Below are positions 43,380 through 55,300 of a DNA stretch of 64,000 nucleotides, piece after piece. The DNA lies in NCBI GenBank assembly GCA_944474755.1, contig OX104114.1, forward strand, positions 46,069,070-46,133,069, written 5' to 3'. This DNA is from Limnoperna fortunei (Eukaryota > Mollusca > Bivalvia > Mytilida > Modiolidae). Both the position numbers and the translations under genes were made by a program. Position 1 is the stretch's first letter, and every line of letters starts with the position of its first letter. The notes beneath the pieces are model-generated. The model saw only the letters and a list, made by a program, of their open reading frames with translations. It made no database searches and was not told the origin of the DNA.

Positions 43380-46165
43380 ATAAATCATCGCCAAATAAAA
43401 AAGCCAGGAATTTTATTATCCCCGAATATCTCATCATAATAAAGTAACCACATACCATAAAGAAGTAACCACTGAATATAAAGAAGAGATCACCGAACAA
43501 AAGACTTAGTGGTGGAATTATAGTTTTATACAGAAAAAAATTCAAATGTGGTTTGATTGAACTAAAGAATATAACACAATCTGAAGATAGGCTTTGGCTC
43601 GACAAGAATTTTTTGGGGATTGAAACGAACTTATTCATAAGCATTATTATGCTTGGTATGTTCCTATGGTTATCTCTTTATAGTATAAAGAAGATTTTTT
43701 GAAACTAGACAATGAAATGTCAAACATATTAGACAATGTAATATTCTAATTATTGTGGATTTAAATACTAGAATTGGAGGCAAATCGGACTTTTTCCAAA
43801 TGAAACAGATACTTGTGAATCTATGCACAATTTAATACCAGATAGTTAACATGAAATTGTTTTATTAATCGAAACAATACATATCGAGTATTTAATACAC
43901 AGGGTTAGTCACCTATAGACCTCTTCCTTGCTATGTAGGATATTATTTGCTAATTTTACTTAATTTAACTTTCACAAACCAAACTGAGCAAGTATAGTTG
44001 ACAATGCCCTAGCCATAAGGGCTTAGAAATATTATCAATTTTTTTCAAGTTAGTGATCCAAATTATTTATCTGATCATTCAAGAATTTCAGTAATCTTCA
44101 ATTTCATTTCACTTACTTTAAACTTAAATAACTTTAATACTTTTAAATATAAGTTTAAAGGGGACTTGACATCAAAAGGAAAGCTGCTCAATATGTTATT
44201 TGAATATGATACTTGTTTAGGATATAACATATAAACATATTGAATTTGGTAATGATATTGATGCCGCAACTAAACAGCTAACCAAAATTTGAAAAATTGC
44301 TTATTCTAAAGGTAAAGTAATACATATTAAAACGACTAAATATAAAAGATAAAAACCTTGGTCGGATATAAAAAGTAAAGACAGTGTTTGATCTTAGGCG
44401 ATTGATGAAAACTCAACCATATAATTAACAGATAAGACAACTTATTTTAAAACAAGCAAAAGCTTTATACAACAGTTGATCCAAAACAGTATTGGCAAAT
44501 GTTAAATTCTCTAAAACCATAAGTGACAATAATAAACAGTCAAATCTTCTATTAGATTGGAATGAATTATAGAAACAGTTACAGCCAGGTAAAATAAATG
44601 AAACTTTTTGTTCAAGAAAGATAGATGACCAGGAAAACATGTTTAAAGAAAATAACCAAAAAGATACTATTAATAAAGAATAAAGTTTATGTAAAGTTTA
44701 ACTTAGTAAATCTACAGGACCTGATTGTATTTACAAAACAATTCTAAAACATAGTAGTATAATAACGTGTAAAGCAATTAAACTGTTTAATTTAATGCTT
44801 GAAAGTGGAAAAAATAATTAATTGAGAAAATCATTTATTTTACTTATATTTAAATCTGGTGATAATCTTAATAGCTATAAGGGTATATCTCTTTGATTGA
44901 TTGATTGATTGATTGATTGATGATCTTTAACGCCCGAGCAGCGGCGATACACATGAAATGGATGATAAAATGAACATGAAATGATGATGAATGAAAATGG
45001 GATGGGACACAAGGAAAAATAGTAGTAACGGATTTTAGATTGCCACTGGCAAATGGGAGGATGGATAGGGTCGGGCAATTTAGCCTCCTGTAGCGGGATC
45101 GAAATCCCTACTCATAGCGAATACTACAGCAGCGTTCTTTAACGTGCGAGGAACGTGGCATTTTTCCCAACACGGTGCACTAATATGGTTTGCGGTCAGG
45201 TTTTCCGTATTATGGCCTGACAACCCCAGCTTGCCAGGGGTACCCCATTCAACCACCTGGGGCCCACATCCCAGTCGGTCTTTAGGCATACCGACCTGAC
45301 ACGCCGGTCAGGGTACTGGGCGCTATTTAGTCGCCTTTTACGACAAGCTAGCACGACTGCGGTCTATTCTTTTAGCCACCCGGTATATCTCTTTGAAATT
45401 GTCTGTCAAAACCGCATAATACAAGATTAAACAATAGTCTAGTTCAACATCATGAAAAATTATTTTCAGACACACAGTTTTGATAAAGAAATAATCATAG
45501 GACTAGAGATTGTATATTTGTCTTGAAAACTTAAATATAATTAAATACTTAGATTTTGTAAATTTGTATTGGTCTTAAACAAATGCTTGTAAAATCTCAC
45601 CGAAATCTGAACTTGGTAGATATCCTCTTATTAATAAATGTCAAAGCATGTTATATTGATATAAAATCACTCAGATATTGTAAATCCTCTTGTCAAAGAG
45701 GCATATACTAACAAGTTTCTCAACAATGAGGGAGCATATACTTGTCACATCTATGTTAATAGTATCTGCAGAGAATTTGGATTTAATATCCAAACTTCAG
45801 AAAATCCGGTGAAAGCTTTTACAAAGCATAAATGTTTTTTGCAGAAATATTTCATTAACAGATTTTTGAATAAACTTAAATCAATAAATAATAGTTCTAA
45901 ACTCTTTCTTTATAGTAAATTAAACAATGAAATCAAGTGTGAAGACTATTTGAAACTTTCTACAAACTTTAAAGTAAGACAGCTAACTTCAAAATTCAGT
46001 ACATGTAATTATAATCTAGATATAAAAACTGGTAGATATACAACTATTCCAAATTCCAAGAAAATGAAAGAATCTGTTAATTCTGAGAAAAATGATTAGT
46101 ATCATTTTTTCCAACGTTGTAAAGACTCGACTATTAGAAAGAAATTCGTTTGAATATTAATGATC
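43380..46165 (+). pseudogene. Decayed LINE (non-LTR retrotransposon), plus strand, split by a SINE-like insertion
   Basis: Endonuclease text at 43.49-44.1 kb: RLSGGIIVLYRKK, LWLDKNFFGIETN and later LSDHSRISVIF, as in AP-type LINE endonucleases. RT text at 44.69-44.89 kb: LSKSTGPDCIYKTILKHS, LFNLMLESGK, LLIFKSGDNLNSYKGISL, then NCLSKPHNTRLNN after the insertion at 45.4 kb. C-terminal block at 45.8-46.16 kb: FLYSKLNNEIKCEDYLKLS, TNFKVRQLTSKF, CNYNLDIKTGRYTTIP and YHFFQRCKDS, the usual bivalve LINE tail. Stops and frameshifts throughout; dead. The long 45809-46099 frame is this tail and not a host gene. Confidence 0.8.
44897..45381 (-). mobile_element. SINE-like retroposon, 485 bp, with perfect 15-bp target duplication
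   Basis: Flanked by GGTATATCTCTTTGA at 44882-44896 and 45382-45396, identical and exactly 500 bp apart. On the minus strand it starts 'gggtggctaaaagaatagac' and ends in an (ATCA)n tail, seen on the plus strand as (TGAT)n at 44897. It is GC-richer than its host LINE and has no stop-free coding frame beyond about 70 codons. It sits inside the LINE RT and removing it rejoins the LINE frame text. I do not recognise a tRNA head; a B-box-like GATTTCGATCCC occurs internally. Confidence 0.8.
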
Positions 46166-46349
46166 TTAAGCAAACTTTTGCGCAAGATCAACCAGGGTAA
46201 ATTGAAGTTATTCATATTTCTCTAACTGAACTTTTGACATGTTTATGAAACTTTTTAAAGCAATATATCATTTAAGCTAGGATACTCGTTGGTCAGAAGT
46301 TCAATACAGATTTGTGTATATTGATTTGATGTTGAATATATATGTCGTT

Positions 46350-46745
46350 TGTATTGGGTTTATTTTTATTGAAATTAGTTATTCTACTTTCAAATTTCTC
46401 GCGTGCCATTGATATTTATAATTCCGTCGTCTATTACATTGTTTTGTGATCAAATTGAATTTGTTTAGTTGTCTTTATTCTCACCTACTTTTTTACTATT
46501 ATCTACACTGTTATCCTTGAAGATTTTAGTTCAATTTAATTTGTGTCAGATAGTCTATAATTAACATCATCTTTAAGGATCGATTGATTCCAGACACTTA
46601 GTACTATTAACGAGGAGTATTTGCAACATCACTTGCTACCACAATTTTATTATGAACTTTAGATCCATATTTAGCGTAATTCCCTACATTATATTCTCTA
46701 TATATTTTTTTCTTTTATTTCATAAATGTCTCACTTGATGGGAGA
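46350..46745. repeat. Second block of the segmental duplication, second copy (pair of 5320-5730)
   Basis: Same order of landmarks as 5320-5730. The tandem-repeat elements that follow in the first copy (5.8-6.4 and 7.2-9.1 kb) are absent here, so they were inserted in copy A's flank after the duplication or lost from this one. Confidence 0.65.
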
Positions 46746-48835
46746 CTTTGTTTTACTCTGATTAACCCTTATATGTTGTACATGTATCACCGGCTAATTA
46801 TGACCTTTTTTACCTTCATTTTTATGTTTATTTTATATGAAAACCTTTTTTCGAGCCTCTGACCTTTTTTGTCCTTTGACTTATAGGCCTTATATATTGT
46901 ACATGACGTTGCATGACTATGAGATAGTGTGTCGCCTATTATAATGACCTTTATATCACCTTATTCTTTGGCTTCAAGTGTATTAAAATTTGTTTAACCT
47001 GTTAACTTTTTTGTCTTTTGACCTAGATATGCGGTCAAGATTGGTACCTATAGAGTGATGTTTTGCATACCATAGTGACTGACCTTTAATGATCCTCTAC
47101 AAGGTCAAATTTCAAATTTTGATTGTTTCCTGATCAAGGCCTTAGATATAGGATATTTAGGTAGTGTGTAATGGTGGATGACCTTAACTATCAAGGTCAA
47201 ATTTCTTTTTTCCCTTTGGTTTTATATTGGTCATATAGCAATGAGTCCTTAAATAAACTTAATTACCTTGGGTGAACTTTGACCATGACCAGCAAGGTTA
47301 ATTTTCTAATTTTTTTTTTGCTTTTGACTAAGCCTTAGATATTTGGTATTTAGGTAGAACACCGCAAAAGGATGTGTACCATTCAAAAATGTTCTTTGCG
47401 CTCATAGTCACTTCTATTATAATGTCGACATGCAAGTGTCTATGCTTTCTTTTTGTTTTTTTCAGGGAGTGGTCTTTTGCTATTAGTTATAGATATAACA
47501 GATGCCCATGGATAGGTAAATTTGCTACTTTTTAGATAACCTAAGTGGCCGAGTGAGCTATTGTTATCACTTTGCGTTCCATATTGTTAAGATGGCCTTT
47601 TATAAAGTTTATGTTTTTATGCCAGTTGAAAATCAAAATGTCCACCACAACATGACTTAGTTTAACATAGGATCGTTTGGGAAAAGGTTTTAAAGGGCTT
47701 CTTCTCTGAAACCGGTTAACCAATGGAAACAAAACTTACTAGCAACATTTTTTGGTGGTCCACTTTGAAGTTTAACATTTCAAAATTTTTTAAATATTAT
47801 TCTCTTAAACACTAGCAATATTGTTAGGATGTTCCTCTTTGAAGTTTATTGAAAATAACAGAACTTGGTTTAACATCACGGAAATGCCTATAAATTCATG
47901 TGAGCGATACAGGTTCTCAAATGCCTCTGGTTTGTTAAATGAGATTAATATCAAGGTGAGACATCAACTAAAACAATTTCAGTTTAAATTTAATTGTCCT
48001 CTAGAATTTTAAATGCCAAACATAAATATTTTGTCAAAAAATAATTGTAGAAGGATTGTGACTGGGTCTGATTTTTATAATTGATTAGCATTAATTATGG
48101 CCATAAGGTTTTCATTATAGTATGGTGAGATTTTAATATTTTGAGTTTGTAATGAATGCCGAAGAGTCTATGCTTATTCTAAATATAACACCAGCTAGTA
48201 TGTTCTATACATCCTTTATTGTTGACATGTTACGTTTTATTTTGTTTGTATGTGTATTAAAATACAACAGTTCAGGTCTGAAGTAATAACACGTTTTTTA
48301 ACTATCTGATGCTGACGTATTGAATTATTGTCATTACTCAATTTATTTAGCCTTTTCACCTTATTTCACAATACATATTCTTCTGGATATCCCCATTGTC
48401 ACTTTGCATACCATCCTGACAATATTCAGCATGAATGATAAAATGCACAAAAATCAACAGAATTGATCACTGAACCATGACACAACAGTAGTTATTATTG
48501 CAATGTAGTTACATCTTGCACGTGGGAATGTTTTACTAAGATTATAGGCGTTTACAAATGTTAATTTTAACTTAGATTTTAATTAGAATTTCAAATCATA
48601 AAATTGAGCAACGCGTGACATCAGACAAAAATGAATATTCTGGTAAACATGTCAACAGATAACTAGTACAGAATAGAAAAAGCAAGTTTGAAATCGGTTT
48701 AAAATATGTTTACAGTACAACAACCACATGAAAAGCTATTGCCAACTACTGAAATTAGCCCAGTAATAAATTACAACAATCACGAATGTCAAGTAAGCAG
48801 ATTGACATATAGCTTTAGTATTGAAAACTAATCAG
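46746..48835. other. Upstream flank of copy B
   Basis: 46850-47450 is paralogous to parts of 6540-6660 and 9055-9540. The segment 47530-47830 resembles 29330-29760. The segment 48.60-48.83 kb is paralogous to 9.7-9.96 kb ('gataactagta.agaa.agaaa', 'gccaactactgaaat', 'aattacaacaa', 'gaatgtcaagtaa.cagattg'). No promoter element can be named. The transcription start probably lies here or further upstream if there is a non-coding first exon. Confidence 0.5.
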
Positions 48836-49380
48836 ATGGATCAAGTAGAATCACAACAATCAGAAGTGACTCAGAACTCAGATAGCAGGAACGCAATAAC
48901 AACAAATGGTAGTGACAATTATGCAGATGAAATAGTGCATCAATCCCAACAAGAAATAGTGACAAATATTATGGAACAAGTACAAAAATCACAACAAACA
49001 GTTGTGAAAAATAATCAGATGAAAACGGAACAACTAGAACTAATGGGACCAGTACAATCAAAACAAACAGTAGGGACAAATACTATGATGGGACCAATAC
49101 AACAATCAGAGCAAACAGTAATGACAAATACACAGATGAAACCAGAACAACAATCACAACTAACAGCAGCAGTAAAAAATCGGATGGAGCAAGAACAACC
49201 ACAGCAAACACTAGGGACAAATACTCTGATGGGACCAGTACAACAATCAGAGCAGACAATAATGGCAAATACAAAAATGGAAATAGTACAACAAACGGTA
49301 GAAAGTGTTACAGAAGAAAATAGCTTATTTAACAATTATTTGTCAGCTGATACACAGACGTCCTGTCTAGCAAATTTTAG
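48836..49380 (+). CDS. Copy B exon 1: Gln-rich 15-16 residue repeat array
   Basis: About seven imperfect units of the type MGPVQQSEQTIMANTK, fewer and more diverged than in copy A, preceded by a non-repeated start (MDQVESQQSEV, then TNGSDNYADEI) and followed by the conserved VTEEN...LSADTQTSC. Donor AG|GTATGT at 49381. No membrane segment or signal peptide. The array is rich in Gln, Thr, Asn, Met and Glu and likely disordered. No Pfam-like domain is recognised. The start and end of the exon are better conserved between copies than the array itself, as expected for a coding minisatellite. Confidence 0.75.
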
Positions 49381-52300
49381 GTATGTATCATTAGTTTGAA
49401 AAACAATATTTATACGTCTTCTTGTGGATCCTAATATTTCATTGTCTTTATGTATAGATGGGTATCATATACCACTTGTCACCACTAATAGGTCTATCAA
49501 ACAATCATCGTAGCACGTTCACTGTACATGGAATTCAACACTGGGAAAACTATCTGCAACCTATTTTCAAACGAGATAGAATATTTTTCTGCGAAGCTGT
49601 ACCTATAGTAAAACTTATTAAAGGCGCGGACGACTAGCTAAGTATCGACTTCTTGTTATTTATCTGTTGATAGTTTAGCGTTTTTCTTGTCGATTTAGAT
49701 CTAAATGACAGATTTTTACTAAATTATATTTATTTACCAATATGGTCCCAAGTTTAGAAAAGAAAAACGTTAGTTGTGTGCCTTAATAATATTTAATTAA
49801 GCTGTTCCTGAAAGCAAAAATAGGTGTCAATCTTGAGTCCATTCACACTCACAATGTAATAATAGGTCCGATTTAAATGTTTACCGATTCCATATGATCT
49901 TTTTTGGGCCGTCAAAACACGTGGTATCAATAATATTGATTAAAATTGTTATGATTACGGCTTTGGTGTAAATAGTTGAAATATATTGAGATTGATTCAA
50001 ATGCTTTGATGGATGTGTATAAAGACAACATTCGTCTGTTGGCAAATGCATGCAAAAAAAACAGATTGCGATTGATCGTAGTCGGTTCTAATGTGAACAA
50101 TTAGATCTTTTGAGACTGATTGCAATCAATCAAAATGCATCAACTGTGAACACAAACGGCTTTTTTAATCAATCGAGTTTAATTTGAACTTATCACATCC
50201 AGTTCTCCCATAAGCATGATCATTTTTCAATGTTGAAAGATGGCAAATGCCAAGTTTTCAACTTTATAAAAAAATGTAAATAATATACATATCAGTTTCT
50301 AGTAATGAGGACATGTTTCTATATTTGAAAATAAATCTAGCCTTTCATAATCCTATCTACTAATGTAATTACTATCCTATATGAATGTCAACAATGAAAA
50401 TAATAAAATGTGTATTTTACACAAGAAAATTGGCTTACAACGCAGCGACATAATGAAAAGGGTCGAGCAAGTAAAACATTTAATTTTAATTAGATTACGT
50501 TAGGTCAATTTCTGTAAAACTTGGCACAAAGTATACATGGTGACGAGGATTCACGTTTGCTCAAATGAAGAGCCACACATTCTTTATCAATGTTGAAAAA
50601 TGTCAAAAAAGCCAAGTTTTCAACATTAAAAAATGTAAATACTATACATACCATTTTCCAGTAATGAGGACTTGTTTCTTCTACATTTGGAAACAACTCT
50701 CGCCTTTCATAATCTTATATAATTAATTTATGACTATCCTATATGATCGAATCAACATTGATTCATATACTCTAAGCCCATTCTGTTTAAAATGGCTTCT
50801 GAGTTTTGGGTCATTGTGTAGCAGTTGACACATAGTAGCCAGTATGTGGTGGGCTATATAATATTCATCTTATGCTAATGGTCAAGGATTTTCAACGGGC
50901 AAATTAATTTTTTCTGCTATGATATAACTAAAAAAATTGAAGAATGTGTCCATGGGACCCGGATGCCCCCGCTAAATGAAGTCCCAAACAGGAAGTAGTT
51001 GTCCCACAGGTCTGAAAGTCGCTTAGGACGTACAACTTGTGATACTGAACCACCCTGCCAAATTTCAAATTGTTCTCATGTCTTGTTTCTGAGAAAAGCT
51101 TGACCGAAATTTTCATACTCGTATTAACACATTTTTATATCGGCCCAGTCAAAAACAGGAAGTAGTTGTCCGACAGGTCTAAAAGTCCCTTAGGACGTAC
51201 AACTTGTGATACTGAACCACCCTGCCAAACAAATTGTTCTTGTGTACGGTTTCTGAGAAAAGCTTGACGGAAATTTTCATACTAGTGTTAACACGTTTTC
51301 ATATCGGCCCAGTCGCAAACAGGAAGTAGTTGTCGGACAGGTCTGAAAGCCGCTTAGGACGTACAACTTGTGATACTGTACCACCCTGCCAAATTTCAAA
51401 TTGTTCTCATGAACAGTTTCTGAGAAAAGCTTGACGGAATTTTTCATACTCGTGTTAACACATTTTCATATCGGCCCAGTCGCAAACAGGAAATAGTTGT
51501 CCGACAGGTCTGAAAGTCGCTTAGGACGTACAACTTGTGATACTTAACCACCCTGCCAAATTTCAAATTGTTCTCATGAACACTTTCTGAGAAAAGCTAA
51601 ACGGAAACATGTCGTCGCGGGGGTATAAAATTTGCTCAAGTGGTATAAAGCTTCATTTCTTCATTTTAATAAATACATTGTCTTGTTAAAGACCTTTTTA
51701 TATATGAATTATCAACTGAAACAGGGAGGAAAGTAGGTTTTTTTCATTATTTGGCATATTAGCATATATTTCTGGGTAATATTATGATACTAGTGTATGC
51801 CATAGAAAGGCATCATCTATATTTTAATAACTTTTTTGCCCCCAATTTTTTTTCCTAGTTTGATGAAGTTTTTCATATTTTACCAATAATTTTGTTTCAA
51901 ACTTTTTATACGCCTTTCTATTTTATGTATACATTTGTCTCACCGTCCTTCGCCCACATGTCGCACTGTATGTTGAGAATACATCGACGGATTTTATTTA
52001 AACTGTACACACTCTGTAAATTATTTTACCCTCTTTGTGCTTAATACTTTTTGGTAAGTTTTTAAATTATTGTTATTATTAGACTCTGGTCATTCATTGA
52101 ATAATTTTTAAAGAATAAGTTGTGACATATTAATGTAAATTTTAATTGGTGTTTCAAAATATGAAGGCTGCAAATATTTATTGTATTATTTAAACTGGAT
52201 AATAACACTGGGTGTTAAAAATATGTTTACACCATCTATAGAACATCTTTTTCAGGCCTTGTCATGCCTTGACTGAAGCAGAATCTAATTTTCTAAGGTT

Positions 52301-55300
52301 CTGTCATCTTGTACAGAAGATCGCTCCACAGGCTATGAGGTATCGTTTTGATCAGGAATTTCCTCCTGATGAACTTACTGCTATAATACAAAGCAATATG
52401 GATTTATTAAAGAATTTAAAGCTGCAACGAGTTATAACCGCAGCGCAGTGGAAACTAATTCTTCCTTATGGTAAGTTAATTAACATGACCACAACTGAGT
52501 GATTAGTTGAATGTTTTCTTATACGAGAACATGTTAGCAAATAATAAATCAACCGTGAAAGGAATGGAACAGCTGAAACAAAAAATGTTGAGTGACAGTT
52601 TTAGGTAAATATGTGTATATTTGCCCATCATATTTTGAATATTTTTGTACCAAGCTGGATATTAAGTATGCATATAAGGCTTCATATCAGCCATAATTCA
52701 TTTATCTATTTAGTTTCTTTGAAAATTACTAAAGAACTCAATATTTTATACTAACAATACAGGGTAAATATTATACAGTTATTTCATATGTGATTTGAGA
52801 ACAGTCAAACTGTTGGCCCTAGGTGGAGGGGATAGTGTTTTGAACTGTTGCCCCCGGCCACAGTTTAAAACACTTTCCCCGACCCCAAGGGTTTGACTGT
52901 TCCAAAATCACATATTAAATAACTGTTTTATTACCTGATCAATTATTGTTTCAACAGTACATGCAGAAAAAAAGAAACAAGAAAATAGTTTTGCAAATAT
53001 GTTAATAATTAAACGCGAGGGGAAAAAGTCGAAACTATTTACAGTTTGTAGTTTTCAAGGAAAGAAATGCATTTACATACTGATAGTTGTTCATATTAGT
53101 CTTTTATTATGTCTATGACAAACCAAATTAGATCGAGTATATTGGTCAATGATAAAATGTGCTATAATTTACTGAACTGGTTTTTAAAAAATGTCATTAA
53201 TTAGCCACAAAAAATTATTTGAAGGTTCTCAGGCCAAATTTTTCAAAACTTGATGAGGGAGAGAGGCTTTTTTAATCATTTTATTTAAACAAAATGTAAC
53301 TGGTAAAGATATCAATCCGAACAACAAACAATTTCTATATTAAACATTCATATATGTAGATAAAATGCATTTGAAGGTTATTAATTTTAAGAAACTACTT
53401 TCCCATTTCAACCCGGGTTATAGTATAGTGAACTTGTGGTGCAGAGATCCTCGTAACGCGTCTAGATGCATGTTGTACATATCTTTTCAGCTTCTAATGT
53501 TATCGGACGCGTACGAATTTCCGTCATGTTAATTTCGTCTCCTGTGCGTGAATACATATTCTTTAAATGGTGATCGATATTTATCCGTTTCGTATGATTC
53601 TCTACAGGTAGCAATCAATCACTCGGGCAGCTAATAGGTGGGATGTTTATTAAATAATAAACCTATCGGTGTTGATGGACACTCTTTATAGTTAAAATTT
53701 AGCGTTGGCAATACACTTGTAGTTTCAGAAGCCAAACAGGAATTACGATCAAAACCTTGCATTCGTTAAACATGATTATTTAAAAGTAAAAATTCATCTC
53801 TTCAAGATATATTCATAATGACAATTAGAGTAAATTTACCTTTAACTCTTATACATTTCCATTAGATTATCTGATATACACTACTAGTCACTAGGTCTAG
53901 GATCTGAAAAGACCACTGTGCCTGTGCTCAGGTTCAACATTTCTGTTGAACTTGTGATTGTATAATGTTAAATTTGTTTTAGAAGTCAATATTTTTTATT
54001 TAAATGTCAGCATCTGCATTACTAGTACTTGGACATTCAGTTCCAAGATGAGCCAGACAAGACAAAAGTCTCTCTTTCATGGCGAAACATAGACATGTTT
54101 CAAGTAATAATTGCAGTTCAATCATACTCCAGAAAACTAATAAAAAACTCAACCACTACTAATAGCATAGCACAAAACATATGCCATATTGTATCTAAAA
54201 TGACATTGAATGGGTCCGAAGAATTTTGTTGTATGCAAGTATAAACTGAACTCGTCTGTAATGTGGTATTCATGAAAATTGATTGGGACGGGGCTTTTTT
54301 TCATAAGTGGCAAGTCCAGGCAAATCATAACATACTAATATCACTAAAAGGGTAACTATTTTGTGTAATCAACACCTCCTACAACTTTAAACGCAAATCC
54401 GTATCAAAAACTCCTACTGCTTTAAACCCAAATCCCTACCACTTTCAGAAGATTGCACACATATTGACATATTAAAGTTGTGACCTGCTATTTTGGTAAC
54501 GTTTGATGAGATTTTGTCTACATTTGGGAAAATAAAAACCTACAGCTTTAAACCCAGATCCCTGAAACTTCACAGAATGATTGCACATATATTGAAGTTG
54601 TGCACCTGCTATTACAGAATTGTTCGGTTGGAATTTTGCCAGTCGTTGGAACGCCTTAATTTTTCAAAGAAGAGGGTACTGATTTTCTGAACTCAATTTC
54701 TCAAGCTTTCAACTCAGATCCCTGAAACTCACAAAAGATTGCATACATATTAAAAGTGTACACCTCATTTTATTCAAGGAATGATTTCCCATGACATGGC
54801 CATCTTTTGGCAATTTAAAGATACACTGATGATGATACCGTTTTGCGCAATCAACTCTTCCATTTGGACACAGACCCAAAACTTTCTTCTAACAAATTGT
54901 TTACAATTCCCGGTACGCGTTTAATAATGCACTGGTTTTGCTGCGACCCCAATTCAAACTTATACGATTTTTTGGTTTATTTTTGTAGGCTATCTTTCAA
55001 AGTTACACGAACGATTCCGTAACCCTCCTTTCCTTTAAAACGCTTGTCTGCACTATGTATTCTTTAGGAAGTTATCATAGGAATGTAGTGGCGAGAAATT
55101 TAGCGGATCGCACTGGATCATTTTTTGTACGAAAACGGCACTGCATTTCCGGATTTGAATTTTATTGAAAAACCGAAAAAATCGTCAATGCGGTGGGGTA
55201 AAAATAGATGTGCGAGGTCCAAAAATGAGCGTTTTCATATTCTACATGTATTATGTCCTCGGGAAGCGTAATTGCGCCTCGTATAACTATAAAAGCCCTC

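Larger units (their letters stand above)
49381..52255 (+). other. Copy B intron 1
   Basis: GT-AG intron with a TCTTTTTCAG acceptor. Left part paralogous to copy A intron 1 (49985-50130). It holds a MITE end (about 50400-50500) and a four-unit tandem-repeat element (50950-51625). The copy A foldback (11273-11400) has no counterpart here. A segment near 52.14-52.23 kb ('gtttcaaaatatgaaggctg', 'taaactggataataaca') is paralogous to 12.54-12.60 kb. Confidence 0.6.

Noticed and set aside
45809..46099. 96-codon frame as a host gene
   Set aside because: Its FLYSKLN, TNFKVRQLTSKF and GRYTTIP text is the C-terminal tail of the LINE.
48787..48835. Short upstream exon MSSK... with GTAAGC donor before exon 1 of copy B (also 9892 in copy A)
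   Set aside because: The GTAAGC/GTAAAC after 'atgtcaa' looks like a donor, but the implied intron in copy B is only about 43 nt and has no pyrimidine tract. Cannot be decided without transcripts.
50928..51116. Minus-strand 62-codon frame
   Set aside because: Lies in the 166-bp tandem-repeat element.
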